Shown: positions 9,102 through 18,021, counted from the first letter of the stretch. The stretch: DNA of 64,000 bases from Paenibacillus herberti (GCF_002233675.1 NZ_NMUQ01000001.1:1766675-1830674), one strand, 5' to 3'. Notes: generated by a model not told the origin, from the sequence alone. Numbers and translations: made by a program.

Positions 9102-9974
9102 TTATTCGGTTGCTTTTTGCTTGGCGAGCCAATCGGCAAGAGTGCCGATTTCTTCTGCGGATAGATCTGTTCCAAATGCTGGCATCTTGTCCTTGCCGTT
9201 CGTGATGATCTCGGCAAGCTCTTCCTTCGTAAGCAGATCGCCTACTCCGCGCAGCGCAGGAATATTAGCTCCGGCCTGACCTTTCAGATCAGTCGCGTGA
9301 CAGGTTAAGCAGCCTGCCTTTTCCATAATCGATTTTACTTCCGCGTTATCTGCGTCTACGAGCTCAACTGCCTCAGCCGGTTTGGTCGCCGACGGCGGTT
9401 CCTTGCCAGCCGCAGCAGCCTCGCGTGCTTTTTCCTCACGTACGGTGTGCTCAGGAATTGTGCCGGTAATCTCCAGCTCATGTTGATAGAAATCCCAGCT
9501 CACCTTGGTGAGGTAGTAGCAAGATACCAACGAGAGTAGCATTAATGCTGTAGCAATCGGACGGCGATAGAACCGACGCTCTTTGCCGGTGTCCAGGAAA
9601 GGAGCCAGCAGCAGTGAGCCGAACGCTACACCTGGGATGCCGACTACGCCCCATGCCACATAACTACCAGATACCCATGGGTATTTGAGCAGCTGGTACA
9701 GGAACAGGAAGTACCAGTCCGGAATCGGAATAAAAGCAGAGTTGGTCGGATTCGCCGGATAACCAAGCGGAGCCGGATGCGCAATCGTCAGAACAAGAAA
9801 TCCGACGAGTACTACGCAGCCGACCATCCATTCCTTAAGCAGGAAGTTCGGGATGAAGGCTTCCGAGCGCCCCGGAAAGGAGGTGTAATCCGGCGGTATC
9901 GTTGCGCCACCCGGCTTACGCACCCGGGAGTCACCAACGTAGACGACTTTTTCGTTTTTGTTGCCGTGCGCCAT
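9102..9974 (-). CDS. qcrC: Menaquinol:cytochrome c reductase cytochrome b/c subunit
   Basis: Subunit of the bc-type menaquinol oxidase complex. Residues 1-170 form the C-terminal half of cytochrome b (IPDWYFLFLYQLLKYPW plus three membrane helices). The C-terminal 85 residues form a cytochrome c domain with CLTCH for covalent heme and a distal Met ligand in KMPAFG. The two are joined by an Ala/Glu-rich linker. At 290 residues it matches the Gram-positive fused b/c subunit. It is third in qcrA-qcrB-qcrC, with GGAGG before its ATG. Confidence 0.95.
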   Translation of the reverse strand: MAHGNKNEKVVYVGDSRVRKPGGATIPPDYTSFPGRSEAFIPNFLLKEWMVGCVVLVGFLVLTIAHPAPLGYPANPTNSAFIPIPDWYFLFLYQLLKYPWVSGSYVAWGVVGIPGVAFGSLLLAPFLDTGKERRFYRRPIATALMLLSLVSCYYLTKVSWDFYQHELEITGTIPEHTVREEKAREAAAAGKEPPSATKPAEAVELVDADNAEVKSIMEKAGCLTCHATDLKGQAGANIPALRGVGDLLTKEELAEIITNGKDKMPAFGTDLSAEEIGTLADWLAKQKATE

Positions 9975-9992
9975 GTATGTCCCTCCTCTCGG

Positions 9993-10664
9993 TTATAGAG
10001 GACCCGCGATACCTTGCTTGCGGATCATCAAGAAATGCGCAGCTAGCAATGCCAGCAGAGCGCCGGGCAGGAAGAACACGTGAATCGCGAAGAAGCGGGT
10101 AAGTGTGGTCGCCCCTACGATCTCGCCTCCCTGCAGGAAGATTTTAATATACTCCCCGATGTACGGAACAGAGTTCGCGATCTGAATGCCGACCTTTGTT
10201 GCAAAGTAAGCTTTGTTGTCCCAAGGAAGCAGGTAACCCGTGAAACCGAGTCCAAGCATAATGAAGAAAATCAGCATGCCGACAACCCAGTTCATCTCGC
10301 GGGGAGCCTTATACGATCCCGTAAAGAAGACACGAAGCGTATGTAGGAACATCATTACGATAACGAGACTCGCTCCCCAGTGATGCATGCCGCGTACGAT
10401 CGAGCCGAACGGCACCTTGTGCTGAAGATAATCGACACTCGCATAAGCATTGATAATATCCGGCACGTAGTACATGGTGAGGAACATCCCGGATAAGATC
10501 TGAATTACAGTGATGAAGAACGTCAAACCCCCGAAGCAGTAAACGAACGCAGAGAAGTGATGCGCCGGATTGACATGCTCAGGAACTTCATGATCCGCAA
10601 CATCCCGCCACAGCGGCGTCACGTCAAGACGTTCGTCGATCCAGTTGTATACGCTTTTAAACAT
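9993..10664 (-). CDS. qcrB: Menaquinol:cytochrome c reductase cytochrome b subunit
   Basis: The 223-residue N-terminal cytochrome b with four membrane helices carrying the heme-ligand histidines (RGMHHWGASL, MFLHTLRVFF and FAIHVFFLPG). GYLLPWD and the cytosolic N-terminal helix are typical of the Bacillus-type split b. It accepts electrons from menaquinol in the membrane. It lies 18 nt after qcrA and 18 nt before qcrC, so it is one transcript. Confidence 0.95.
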   Translation of the reverse strand: MFKSVYNWIDERLDVTPLWRDVADHEVPEHVNPAHHFSAFVYCFGGLTFFITVIQILSGMFLTMYYVPDIINAYASVDYLQHKVPFGSIVRGMHHWGASLVIVMMFLHTLRVFFTGSYKAPREMNWVVGMLIFFIMLGLGFTGYLLPWDNKAYFATKVGIQIANSVPYIGEYIKIFLQGGEIVGATTLTRFFAIHVFFLPGALLALLAAHFLMIRKQGIAGPL

Positions 10665-10682
10665 CTGAACTAACGCCTCCCT

Positions 10683-11216
10683 TTAAACCCGCGTGTTGGG
10701 AATGACCTCTCCCAAGTAGACGAAACCGTTCTCAACTTTGACTTGATACTCATCAAGCGGAGCCGGTGCTACGTTGAGGTTTTTGCCGTCAACCGTGTAA
10801 TGCGCACCGTGGCAAGGGCACACATATTGATTTTTGTTCGAAGTATTCCATCCGATCGTGCAGCCCAAGTGCTTGCAGACCGGCGAGAGCGCGAAAATTT
10901 TGCCGTTCTCGTCCTTCATAATCCATGCTGCCTGCTCGGGATTGCTTATATACCAAGCATCAATTTGATGGATTTGGAACTTGAACTCTGTCGGCTCTCC
11001 GACTTTCACCTTGCTCTCTTCTACTACCTTTACGTAGCTGCCGCCAGCACGCTTCTCCAGCAGGGGATCAACGGCGAACCGGATCATCGGCAGTACAGCG
11101 CCGCCAGCCATAAATGCGGTGGCCCCTCCAAGGGTATACGCGAGAAATTGTCTACGGGACATTTCCTTACGCTTTATGGGAGTGTGTGCGGTCTCCTGAT
11201 ACTCGTGATTACTCAT
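10683..11216 (-). CDS. qcrA: Rieske iron-sulfur subunit of menaquinol:cytochrome c reductase
   Basis: A 177-residue Rieske protein. The N-terminus has a Tat-like signal anchor (SRRQFLAYTLGGATAFMAGG), and the 2Fe-2S cluster ligands are in CKHLGC and CPCHGAHY. It passes electrons from menaquinol to the cytochrome c domain. The ATG at 11216, after AAAGGGGG, places the SRRQF motif 20 residues in; an upstream in-frame extension has no ribosome site. It is the first gene of the qcr operon, with its own promoter at 11290-11318. Confidence 0.95.
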   Translation of the reverse strand: MSNHEYQETAHTPIKRKEMSRRQFLAYTLGGATAFMAGGAVLPMIRFAVDPLLEKRAGGSYVKVVEESKVKVGEPTEFKFQIHQIDAWYISNPEQAAWIMKDENGKIFALSPVCKHLGCTIGWNTSNKNQYVCPCHGAHYTVDGKNLNVAPAPLDEYQVKVENGFVYLGEVIPNTRV

Positions 11217-11289
11217 CTGTTCAACCCCCTTTGCAACCATATCGGATGCCTTGTCCGCCAGACATTCCGTGTCGAACCAAGCAATTCCT

Positions 11290-11318
11290 ATCATACGTCA
11301 GTAGTATAGGAGCGTCAA
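11290..11318 (-). promoter_or_regulatory. Sigma-A-type promoter of qcrABC
   Basis: On the minus strand TTGACG and TATGAT are separated by 17 nt, about 74 nt upstream of the qcrA start. It lies in the 266-nt gap after ypiF, so qcr can be expressed separately from the upstream genes. Confidence 0.7.
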
Positions 11319-11482
11319 GAATTTGGAAGTTCAATGTTCAAAAATCGCTCTCATCTTTGTTGCTAAATTGTCACATTTACACCTTAAAGGCTTCCACAGT
11401 TAACAATCATTCCCTGAGAAATGGTTTCCCCTAATCCGTTTCGTCTTATACGCGGGTCCAACGTCCTTTTTCAGGATATAAC

Positions 11483-11887
11483 TTAAGCGTTCCAAAGTTT
11501 GCGAATAAGCTCCCGTGCCTCTGCCGCATCCGGCATCTTCCCTTCGTTATCAGGCGATACGACGAGATCCGCTTCGCTTAGATTATCCAACCTTAATGCC
11601 GCAGATACGATTACCACATAACGGAAGCCCGCCTTGCGCAAATTCTGAACTAAGTGTCCAAGCAAGGCCACCGATTGCTCATCCGCATACTGAACAGCCG
11701 GATAGGCAACGATTCTTCCTTTATAAGGAATTTCGATTACATCCATCGCATCTCGCAAACGCTCTAGCGCCGCTACGGCCTGCCAAGGGTTTTCCGTGCC
11801 GCTCAGCCCCGTCACCGGGAGCAGGCAAGTATCCATGAATGGCTGGAGCTCTGGCCAGCGATCCGCTTCGATGTCACTAAATTTCAC
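11483..11887 (-). CDS. ypiF: DUF2487 protein (YpiF-like)
   Basis: About 134 residues with no membrane segment. The N-terminal VKFSDIEADRWPELQPFMDT and the central KGRIVAYPAVQYAD are characteristic of DUF2487. The function is unknown. The GTG at 11887 is preferred: GAGAGAGG lies 8 nt upstream and the product begins at the family's usual N-terminus; an ATG 11 codons upstream has no site. The gene precedes qcrA as in Bacillus. Confidence 0.8.
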   Translation of the reverse strand: MKFSDIEADRWPELQPFMDTCLLPVTGLSGTENPWQAVAALERLRDAMDVIEIPYKGRIVAYPAVQYADEQSVALLGHLVQNLRKAGFRYVVIVSAALRLDNLSEADLVVSPDNEGKMPDAAEARELIRKLWNA

Positions 11888-11971
11888 AAGCCGCACCTCT
11901 CTCTCTATTAATAACCACATCTATGTTACATGGAGAGGATTCATTTGCCAATGCTTTCATTAACACAAAAA

Positions 11972-12001
11972 CCCTTCTCTGCGGAATTCCGTAGAGAAGG
12001 G
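11972..12001 (-). terminator. Intrinsic terminator after the IDEAL gene
   Basis: On the minus strand a 14-bp stem, CCCTTCTCTACGGA with its near-perfect complement, is followed by TTTTTG. It lies 33 nt beyond the IDEAL-domain gene stop. Confidence 0.85.
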
Positions 12002-12033
12002 AGGTTCAAGGATGTTGGTTGCAGGTTGTCGGA

Positions 12034-12216
12034 TCAGCGGTGGAGTGTGTTCCATTGAGCGGACAACTTATCGAAGCTTTCCTTATCACGGGATTCGAGT
12101 GCATCGTCGATTGCGGCATATATTTTTTCCGTGCGGAACTTCATAAGAGCTTCGTCCAGGAGCATCTCGGCTGCCAGTGCCAACATTACTTCATAATTCG
12201 CCTTTATCTTGTCCAT
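12034..12216 (-). CDS. Small IDEAL-domain protein
   Basis: A 60-residue soluble protein. The C-terminal 35 residues match the IDEAL domain (KIYAAIDDALESRDKESFDKL, with conserved I-D-x-AL and F-x-x-L). In Bacillus the neighbouring YpiB carries an IDEAL domain on a larger UPF0302 domain, which is missing here. A strong GGAGGTG site and ATG at 12216 fix the start. The role is unknown. It is a single-gene unit with its own terminator. Confidence 0.8.
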   Translation of the reverse strand: MDKIKANYEVMLALAAEMLLDEALMKFRTEKIYAAIDDALESRDKESFDKLSAQWNTLHR

Positions 12217-12419
12217 AGGATACACCTCCATCAAAATCATTCGTGCACCTATACCTTTTCTTGCTGCTCCATTCTAGTCGGTATCGCCGCCAGGTATAGA
12301 AGCCATTAAAGCTATAGCAACAAGCGTCTGCTTGCTAGCATTCTATTCGAGACATTGCCAGCCGGAGGAGGTTACACGCCCGTAACAGCTAGAAATATGC
12401 TCTTGTCCCGCTTTTCCCA

Positions 12420-13628
12420 CTAGATTTCGAGCCCTCCGGGTGGCTCAACCTTGAGCACATCTCCATGCTCCACATTAACGCCGGCTATAATCGCTTTTCC
12501 CAGACGAGTCATCCGCAGCACCGTGCCTCTACTTTCGTCCTCCCCAATTCGCAGCAAGCCAAGATGCATCATCATCATCAGAATTCGCGAGTCCATAACA
12601 GCTTCCGCCGTATCATAATAATAGGGTTTGATGAATGGGACGAGTACCTCGCGAAGTGAGTCTGCCGTCACCCAGCGATCTGCTAGCTCATCTACCCAAT
12701 GGACGATTGAATTCAAATTTGATATGGGACCTTTGTACAGCCTTAGCCAAAAACGATACAACTGTTCCGTTCCGATATGACGCTTGCCGAGTAATATTTC
12801 TTCGCCAAGTGGCGTCAGAAGCAGCTCTGTTTCCGTTTCTTGCAGCCACTTATTATAGAAGCAAAAATCATAGACAAGGGAAAATCGCTCCGGATATTCC
12901 CGGAATCTGCGCCCGTAACCGAATCTCCAGGCCGCCTTGGCCGGAGGTTCTTCCCGTACGCCGAAGCTCTCCATCACTTGCAGCACGCTGCGTCGATGCA
13001 TATATCCCTCACGAGTAAGCTGAATCTCATGATGCCGCGTGTAGGACAACAGCGCTTTTACATCTCCTGCTAAAAGTTCCTGTTCATCGCGATAAACCGG
13101 GGGTTCTCCAACAAGTACGAGCTTTTCACAGAAACGACGCTTGAGCGATTCCCTGAACCTAGCCTTCAGGTCTCTCGGCACTTGGAACAAGTATCGGTCT
13201 GGCCCGGCTATGCCGTTGAACAACCATCCCTGATGTTTGAAGCGGGCAATTATTTCTCTCGGTCCGGATTCAGGCACCGGTATAACGCGTCCTTTACGGC
13301 CTCGCGTCCCCTTGGCCTTAGCTGAACTTTTAGGTGCAGGCTCCGGTATAACGGGATCATCTTGAAACTTGCTGGATTGCACTCTGGCAATCAGCTCTTC
13401 AAGACTGAACTGCTCCCTCTTTTCAAAAATCAAAGAGTTAATAAACCGCATATCTTCCATTCTCATGCTGCCTACCTGCGCTTCGAACACTTCCCGTGAA
13501 CCTACCTTGGACAGTATCGATTGAATTAGCTCATGCTTAGAATTCCCGTTGCAATCACATTCGTACACATTCGCTATTCGGCTTAGCTGCGTTATATCTG
13601 CGTAGCCAAGCATATCCGCGAAATTCAT
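12420..13628 (-). CDS. Hypothetical 402-residue protein, possible winged-helix regions
   Basis: No family is recognised. The protein is soluble. Residues 95-120 form a Lys/Arg/Pro-rich hinge (AKAKGTRGRKGRV) between an N-terminal helical part and a larger C-terminal part. Segments such as TELLLTPLGEEILLG and TVLRMTRLGKAIIAG resemble the wing ends of winged-helix DNA-binding domains, so a nucleic-acid role is possible but unproven. The start at 13628 follows GGAGGAGGG. It is the first accessory gene next to the conserved ypi block. Confidence 0.7.
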   Translation of the reverse strand: MNFADMLGYADITQLSRIANVYECDCNGNSKHELIQSILSKVGSREVFEAQVGSMRMEDMRFINSLIFEKREQFSLEELIARVQSSKFQDDPVIPEPAPKSSAKAKGTRGRKGRVIPVPESGPREIIARFKHQGWLFNGIAGPDRYLFQVPRDLKARFRESLKRRFCEKLVLVGEPPVYRDEQELLAGDVKALLSYTRHHEIQLTREGYMHRRSVLQVMESFGVREEPPAKAAWRFGYGRRFREYPERFSLVYDFCFYNKWLQETETELLLTPLGEEILLGKRHIGTEQLYRFWLRLYKGPISNLNSIVHWVDELADRWVTADSLREVLVPFIKPYYYDTAEAVMDSRILMMMMHLGLLRIGEDESRGTVLRMTRLGKAIIAGVNVEHGDVLKVEPPGGLEI

Positions 13629-13733
13629 CTCTCTTCCCTCCTCCTCATGGCGGCTGGTGACGTATGATCTGCTTTTCGTACTACCATTATGGGAAGATTT
13701 AGAAGGTTTAAGACGTGGTAGGCAACAAAAAAA

Positions 13734-13750
13734 CCCGCCATGGGGGAGGG
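13734..13750 (-). terminator. Weak terminator candidate after the histidine phosphatase
   Basis: On the minus strand a short GC stem (CCC/GGG plus CC/GG around a mismatch) is followed by seven T residues. The stem is poor, so the call is tentative. Confidence 0.35.
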
Positions 13751-13764
13751 CTGTGGGGAAAGCT

Positions 13765-14352
13765 TTATGGAGTTACCTCAAGATGAAGGGTGCAATTATG
13801 AAGCAGAGACTGCCATCCTTCCGGGTTAAGCTCCAGAACAGAGTAGCACATATTATGTAGATAGGACTGATCGAGCCCCTCAACCATGACGCCGAGCATC
13901 TGAGCGAGGTAGCTTCCATGAGTGACTACGAGAAGCTTGCTATTAGGCATCAGTTCCGTATATTTTTTCAAAAAAGCTTCTGACCGAGCACGTACGCTCT
14001 CATCGCTTTCCATGCCGGCTTCTGGATTCGTACGCCATTCCGTCCCCCAGGCGTCCAGCCTTTCTTGCTCAACGGTCCCTTCTATGGAGCCAAAACTTCT
14101 TTCCACGAGCAGCAGCTCGGGCTCCAGCAGCGGTATGCCGAGCTTGTCCGCAATAATGCGCCCTGTCTCCAAAGCACGGGATAAACGGCTCGTCACAACA
14201 GCATCCCATTGCAGCTCATCCTTATTCAGCCTATTCGCAAGCAGTACCGCTTGGAGCTTCCCTTCCTCATTGAGCGGAATATCGGTTACTCCTTGGATAC
14301 GACCCATCGCATTCCAATCGGTCCGTCCATGTCTGATTAGTCCTAGTTTCAT
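13765..14352 (-). CDS. Histidine phosphatase (phosphoglycerate-mutase-like) family protein
   Basis: About 195 residues. The N-terminal LGLIRHGRTDWN is the phospho-histidine RHG motif, and VVTHGSYLAQ near residue 155 supplies the second catalytic His. The conserved Arg/Glu region is LVERSFGSIEG. Such enzymes include cobalamin/GpmB-type phosphatases; the substrate cannot be read from the sequence. The start at 14352 is chosen because the RHG motif then lies at its usual place, residues 7-9. Confidence 0.85.
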   Translation of the reverse strand: MKLGLIRHGRTDWNAMGRIQGVTDIPLNEEGKLQAVLLANRLNKDELQWDAVVTSRLSRALETGRIIADKLGIPLLEPELLLVERSFGSIEGTVEQERLDAWGTEWRTNPEAGMESDESVRARSEAFLKKYTELMPNSKLLVVTHGSYLAQMLGVMVEGLDQSYLHNMCYSVLELNPEGWQSLLHNCTLHLEVTP

Positions 14353-14393
14353 TAACGGTTGTCGTCCTTTCCGATCTTGGTTCAATAAAAAAA

Positions 14394-14413
14394 CCGGCCG
14401 CAATTGCAGCCGG
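14394..14413 (-). terminator. Intrinsic terminator after the anti-sigma gene
   Basis: On the minus strand CCGGCTGC pairs with GCGGCCGG over a tight AATT loop and is followed by seven T residues. It closes the sigma/anti-sigma operon. Confidence 0.85.
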
Positions 14414-14420
14414 AAAGCGA

Positions 14421-15011
14421 TTATTTACGAATTCTTGACAGCCATCCCATCATCAGCATCGTCATCACCAGACCAAGTATGGATAATATAATCCAATACT
14501 GCGGCGTACGCGGCACCAAACTCAGTATAAATGGATCACTGACTCTGGCAATAGGAATGTCTGAAGAAAAACTAGCCTTGAACATAGCAGAGGATGAGGC
14601 ATTAGCCGTGTCCAGCAGCCCTGTCGCTTCTGCTCCGCTATTCCCACGATCTAGCAATACATAAAGCATGCTGGTCGTGAACATCGCCAAGCAAGCTGCG
14701 ATTGCTGCCGAAAATCTGGAGCCAAGCGGCCTGGAAAGCGAAAATCGGCGTCTCAGATTCCAATCCAATTGGTCTTCGGCATATATTCTCTCCATAACAG
14801 CGCGGTTAACATCCTCCGCTGTCTCGGATGCTTCCATCTCCTGTTCGAAGGCGAATTCCCGAATCAGCCGCTCACTTTCTTCCCACAGCTCGTATTCCTG
14901 TCTGCAGGCTGTGCAATGCTTTAAATGCAGGTTGACAGAACGCTTCACGAAATCGCCATCTGGCAGATCCCAATAAAAGCCCAACGCTTCCTGCACTTCT
15001 TCGCATTTCAT
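14421..15011 (-). CDS. Zinc-finger anti-sigma factor, membrane anchored
   Basis: A 196-residue protein with an N-terminal anti-sigma zinc finger (H29-x3-C33-x2-C36), a cytosolic linker, one membrane helix (about residues 100-120), an extracytoplasmic region of about 50 residues and a second hydrophobic segment near the C-terminus. It probably holds the preceding ECF sigma factor inactive until an envelope signal arrives. Its ATG overlaps the sigma stop (ATGA), so the two are made in step. The inducing signal is unknown. Confidence 0.85.
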   Translation of the reverse strand: MKCEEVQEALGFYWDLPDGDFVKRSVNLHLKHCTACRQEYELWEESERLIREFAFEQEMEASETAEDVNRAVMERIYAEDQLDWNLRRRFSLSRPLGSRFSAAIAACLAMFTTSMLYVLLDRGNSGAEATGLLDTANASSSAMFKASFSSDIPIARVSDPFILSLVPRTPQYWIILSILGLVMTMLMMGWLSRIRK

Positions 15012-15601
15012 CGCAGCTTCATCCCTTCGAAATTCTCGCTCTCCGTTTCTTCAAAATAGGGTTCCAGCTGAGATTTGACGCTGCCCCGGGCACGGAACAA
15101 TAATGACTTGACCGAGCTTACGGTCCCACCCAGTATATCAGCAATCTCTTGATAGTCCAAACCTTCATATTCCCGGAGAATGAGTGCAGATCGCTGCTTC
15201 TCAGGCAGAGCATTGATGGCTTCTCGAACGAGTTCCATTCTCTCTCCCTGCAGAACACGATACTCTGGAGCTGAATCCTGAGAAGCGATCGGCATTACAC
15301 CGCTCTCTTCAAATGGAATATGTACGCTCCGCTGCTTGCGCAGCTCACTCAGCACCGTGTTGCGGGCAATCGTGTACAGCCAAGTGGAAAATTGCGCATC
15401 CACTTCACGGAACGAATGCAAGCTGCGATAAGCCTTGTAGAATGTCTCAGAGCATAGATCTTCCGCGACAATCTCCAGCTTGGTGCTCTTTAGCATATGA
15501 AGGATAAAGGCCATGATTTTACGCTGGTAACGCCTCATAAGTTCGGAATAGAGCTCAACATTTCCTTGTTTGATTTGCCGGATCAAATCGGAATCATCCA
15601 T
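15008..15601 (-). CDS. ECF RNA polymerase sigma factor (SigW-like)
   Basis: 197 residues with sigma region 2 (AEDLCSETFYKAYRSLHSFR...STWLYTIARN) and region 4 (LPEKQRSALILREYEGLDYQEIAD and SVKSLLFRAR), the two-domain ECF layout. It directs polymerase to envelope-stress-type promoters. It is cotranscribed with its anti-sigma. The only GGAGG upstream lies 16 nt from the ATG, unusually far, which may keep translation low. An inverted repeat CCGGTA/TACCGG at 15645-15665 lies in the upstream region. Confidence 0.9.
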   Translation of the reverse strand: MDDSDLIRQIKQGNVELYSELMRRYQRKIMAFILHMLKSTKLEIVAEDLCSETFYKAYRSLHSFREVDAQFSTWLYTIARNTVLSELRKQRSVHIPFEESGVMPIASQDSAPEYRVLQGERMELVREAINALPEKQRSALILREYEGLDYQEIADILGGTVSSVKSLLFRARGSVKSQLEPYFEETESENFEGMKLR

Positions 15602-16129
15602 AACAGGCGGCTTGAGACCTCCTCACCTGCAGCGATTTCCGTATCCGGTATAAATATTGTACCGGAACGGATGCAGAAAGTTGCGCTATAGCGCTAAAAA
15701 AAGATTAAGAAAAAGAAAGACAACGATAAAGTGTATTTCGGCAACATGCTTCTCATTCTGAAGAATTTAAATTCGCCATTGGCTGTCATTTTCCTGCCAG
15801 CTTCGACAAGAAGATTTTAACCAAATACTGGATCACGTGAAACCTTTAATATTGTATCACTCCCAGGAAATCTCAGAAGGAATATGAGGAAGTTCTAAGA
15901 AAAAAACATCAACACAACTATCTATGAAATTTTTCGTTACAAGAAATTTTTTCGTAAATTAATTTCGTGAATTCTGAACCTTAACCGTGGAGGTAGCTTA
16001 GTGAGCAGTACAATCTCTGTTTCTTATTCGAAGTAGTATCAATTGAATTCCTCTTATTTCAACTGAGCTTTTCGGCTAACTGCGCCTATTTAATCCACTC
16101 GAAAATTAGTGAAATGAAAAAGCCGGAAA
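15602..16129. other. Non-coding gap upstream of the sigma operon
   Basis: An AT-rich 530-nt stretch. It holds the dyad CCGGTA/TACCGG at 15645-15665 close to the sigma gene, and a ribosome site GGAGG at about 15991 followed by a GTG and only 10 codons before a stop, which may be a gene remnant. No RNA gene or clear promoter was found. Confidence 0.5.
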
Positions 16130-16470
16130 ATGTCATTGTTTGTTGTAAACGCTTTAATAATGTCCCTCCTGTTCCCCTTTGTTCCGCCTCAAGCCGTCGC
16201 CGTAAGCCCCCCGCCCAGTGTTCCATTGCAAGTCGATGTGAATTTTTCTTCCAATTATATGGACAGCAGCGGAATCATTTGGTGGGCCGATCAAGCTTAC
16301 ACTGCTATATGGCATCGACCTCCTTAAACTATGCCACCGTTTCAGCGATTGAAATTACAAGTGGCGGTGGCGGAGGAAGCACGGATACACAAAATGATCT
16401 CATTCATGAGTTGGCCGTTCCCGTACAAATTTTCGTAGAACCCGAGTTGATTGTTAGAAGCTCTTGTTAA
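16130..16470 (+). pseudogene. Possible frame-broken small secreted protein
   Basis: One frame (16130-16327) reads like a secreted protein start: a hydrophobic signal (MSLFVVNALIMSLLFPFVPP, then QAVAVSP) and a polar region with MDSSGIIWWADQAYTA. It stops abruptly. A second frame (to 16470) reads on sensibly from about 16305 with SLNYATVSAIEITSGGGGG and ends VPVQIFVEPELIV, followed by a terminator. A single frameshift would join them into about 113 residues. The ribosome site is weak, and the gene may be dead or never real. Confidence 0.3.
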
Positions 16471-16512
16471 CTATATAAGTTGAACTTAACTTCTCCGAAC
16501 GCTCTTACAATA

Positions 16513-16552
16513 AAAATAGGTGAGGTCGCGAATACGCGCTCTCGCCTATTTT
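16513..16552 (+). terminator. Intrinsic terminator after the broken ORF
   Basis: AAAATAGGTGAG and its G-U-containing complement, with an inner CGCG pair, form a long stem followed by TTTTTTG on the plus strand. It suggests that the preceding broken ORF was once a transcribed gene. Confidence 0.8.
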
Positions 16553-16687
16553 TTGTTGATGCAGAACATTCAAATGGTGTGGAATAGACCCTAAAGCGCA
16601 AAGAAAAAGAGGCGCTCGACGAGCGACCCTAATAGGTAAAAAAACCGGACCGGGACATTGAACAGGGCCCTTGCATTATTTAGTATG

Positions 16688-16754
16688 GGTACTTTTTAGT
16701 ACCTACCCGACTTAAAAGTGCGTACTTAATCATTTCTAAATTCCTGGTTATAAT
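16688..16754 (+). promoter_or_regulatory. Control region of the MFS/LLM operon
   Basis: It holds a perfect inverted repeat GGTACT-TTTT-AGTACC (16688-16703), a second shorter dyad AAGT-GCGT-ACTT (16716-16727) and a consensus -10 TATAAT (16749-16754) with no good -35. The arrangement suggests a dimeric regulator binding at or near the -35. The repeats resemble HxlR-type operators (TACT...AGTA), but no such regulator gene is adjacent. Confidence 0.5.
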
Positions 16755-16821
16755 AACGTTAATGCCGGCAACGAAAAGAATATTTACTTTCATAAATATA
16801 TTAACATCAGGAGATGAGATA

Positions 16822-18021
16822 ATGAGTCAATCCATTGCTAGTTCAGCTTCTCAACCCAAATCGGATAGCAAATGGGCCCTGCTTGCTCTTGCCATCAGCG
16901 CATTTGGTATTGGAACAACAGAATTTGTTCCCGTTGGTTTACTTGCTTCAATCGCCGAAGATTTAAATATCGGTATTACACTAGCTGGTTGGCTTATTTC
17001 CGGATATGCCATGGGAGTCGCGGTTGGAGCACCAGTCCTTACAGCGCTAACCAATCGCATGAATCGCAAAGCGTTGCTTATGACACTTATGGTTGTTTTC
17101 ATTGTAGGAAACGTAGTCGCCGCATTATCACCGAACTTTGAAATACTCATTGTCGCACGATTCATTACAGCGTTTGCCCATGGTGTCTTTTTCTCCATCG
17201 GAGCCACCATTGCCGTTCAATTAGTATCGCCAGAGAAAAAGGGTAGCGCCATCGCGCTTATGTTCACTGGTCTTACGATTGCGATCGTTACCGGTGTGCC
17301 GCTCGGAACATTTATCGGACAGGCTTTTGGCTGGAGATCAACTTTTTGGGGTGTTGCCTTGCTTGGTGTCATCGCAGTCATCGCCAGCGCCGTGCTTATT
17401 CCTAATAACCTAAAAAAATCTCCGCCGGCTAAATTCTCGGATATGTTCCGATTGATTACAAATGGCCGTTTGCTCCTGGCCTTCCTTATTACCGTATTTG
17501 GTTATGGAGGAACGTTTGTTGTTTTCACTTATTTAACTCCGCTCCTTGCAGAAGTAACTGGACTCAGCAAAGGCGTCATTAATATTATCCTGATTGCTTA
17601 CGGTATCGCCGTAGCATTCGGTAACTCCATGGGTGGTAAAGTAGCGAATAAAAACCCGATACGCGCCTTGTTTTGGATGTTTATTATTCAGGCAGCCACT
17701 CTCATTCTGTTGTACTTCCTTGCTCCATTTAAAGTAGTCGGCGTTATCGGTGTCGTATTGATGGGCGTGTTTGCCTTCATGAATGTGCCTGGCCTTCAGC
17801 TTTATGTTGTTCAGCTTGCTGAAAAATATGTCCCTTCAGCGGTTGATATTGCTTCAGCCATAAATATTGCGGCATTCAACATTGGAATCGCGATTGGCTC
17901 AATCGTAGGCGGGATTGTTATTGACTCCATTGGCCTTGTGCATACGCCTTGGATTGGAGCGATTATGGTTGCCATTGCGATTATTCTTGCCGGTATTTCT
18001 GCAAAGCTTGAACAAAAATAA
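16822..18021 (+). CDS. MFS transporter, DHA1 (drug:H+ antiporter) type
   Basis: About 399 residues with 12 predicted membrane helices. The N-terminal AISAFGIGTTEFVPVGLL is the signature of the AraJ/YdhP-like DHA1 group, with the helix 2-3 loop LTNRMNRKALLMT and motif C-like GVPLGTFIGQAFGWR. It probably exports a small toxic compound. The ATG at 16822 follows AGGAG. It forms an operon with the LLM oxidoreductase 17 nt downstream. Codon use is more AT-rich than in neighbouring core genes, suggesting acquisition. Confidence 0.85.
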   Translation: MSQSIASSASQPKSDSKWALLALAISAFGIGTTEFVPVGLLASIAEDLNIGITLAGWLISGYAMGVAVGAPVLTALTNRMNRKALLMTLMVVFIVGNVVAALSPNFEILIVARFITAFAHGVFFSIGATIAVQLVSPEKKGSAIALMFTGLTIAIVTGVPLGTFIGQAFGWRSTFWGVALLGVIAVIASAVLIPNNLKKSPPAKFSDMFRLITNGRLLLAFLITVFGYGGTFVVFTYLTPLLAEVTGLSKGVINIILIAYGIAVAFGNSMGGKVANKNPIRALFWMFIIQAATLILLYFLAPFKVVGVIGVVLMGVFAFMNVPGLQLYVVQLAEKYVPSAVDIASAINIAAFNIGIAIGSIVGGIVIDSIGLVHTPWIGAIMVAIAIILAGISAKLEQK

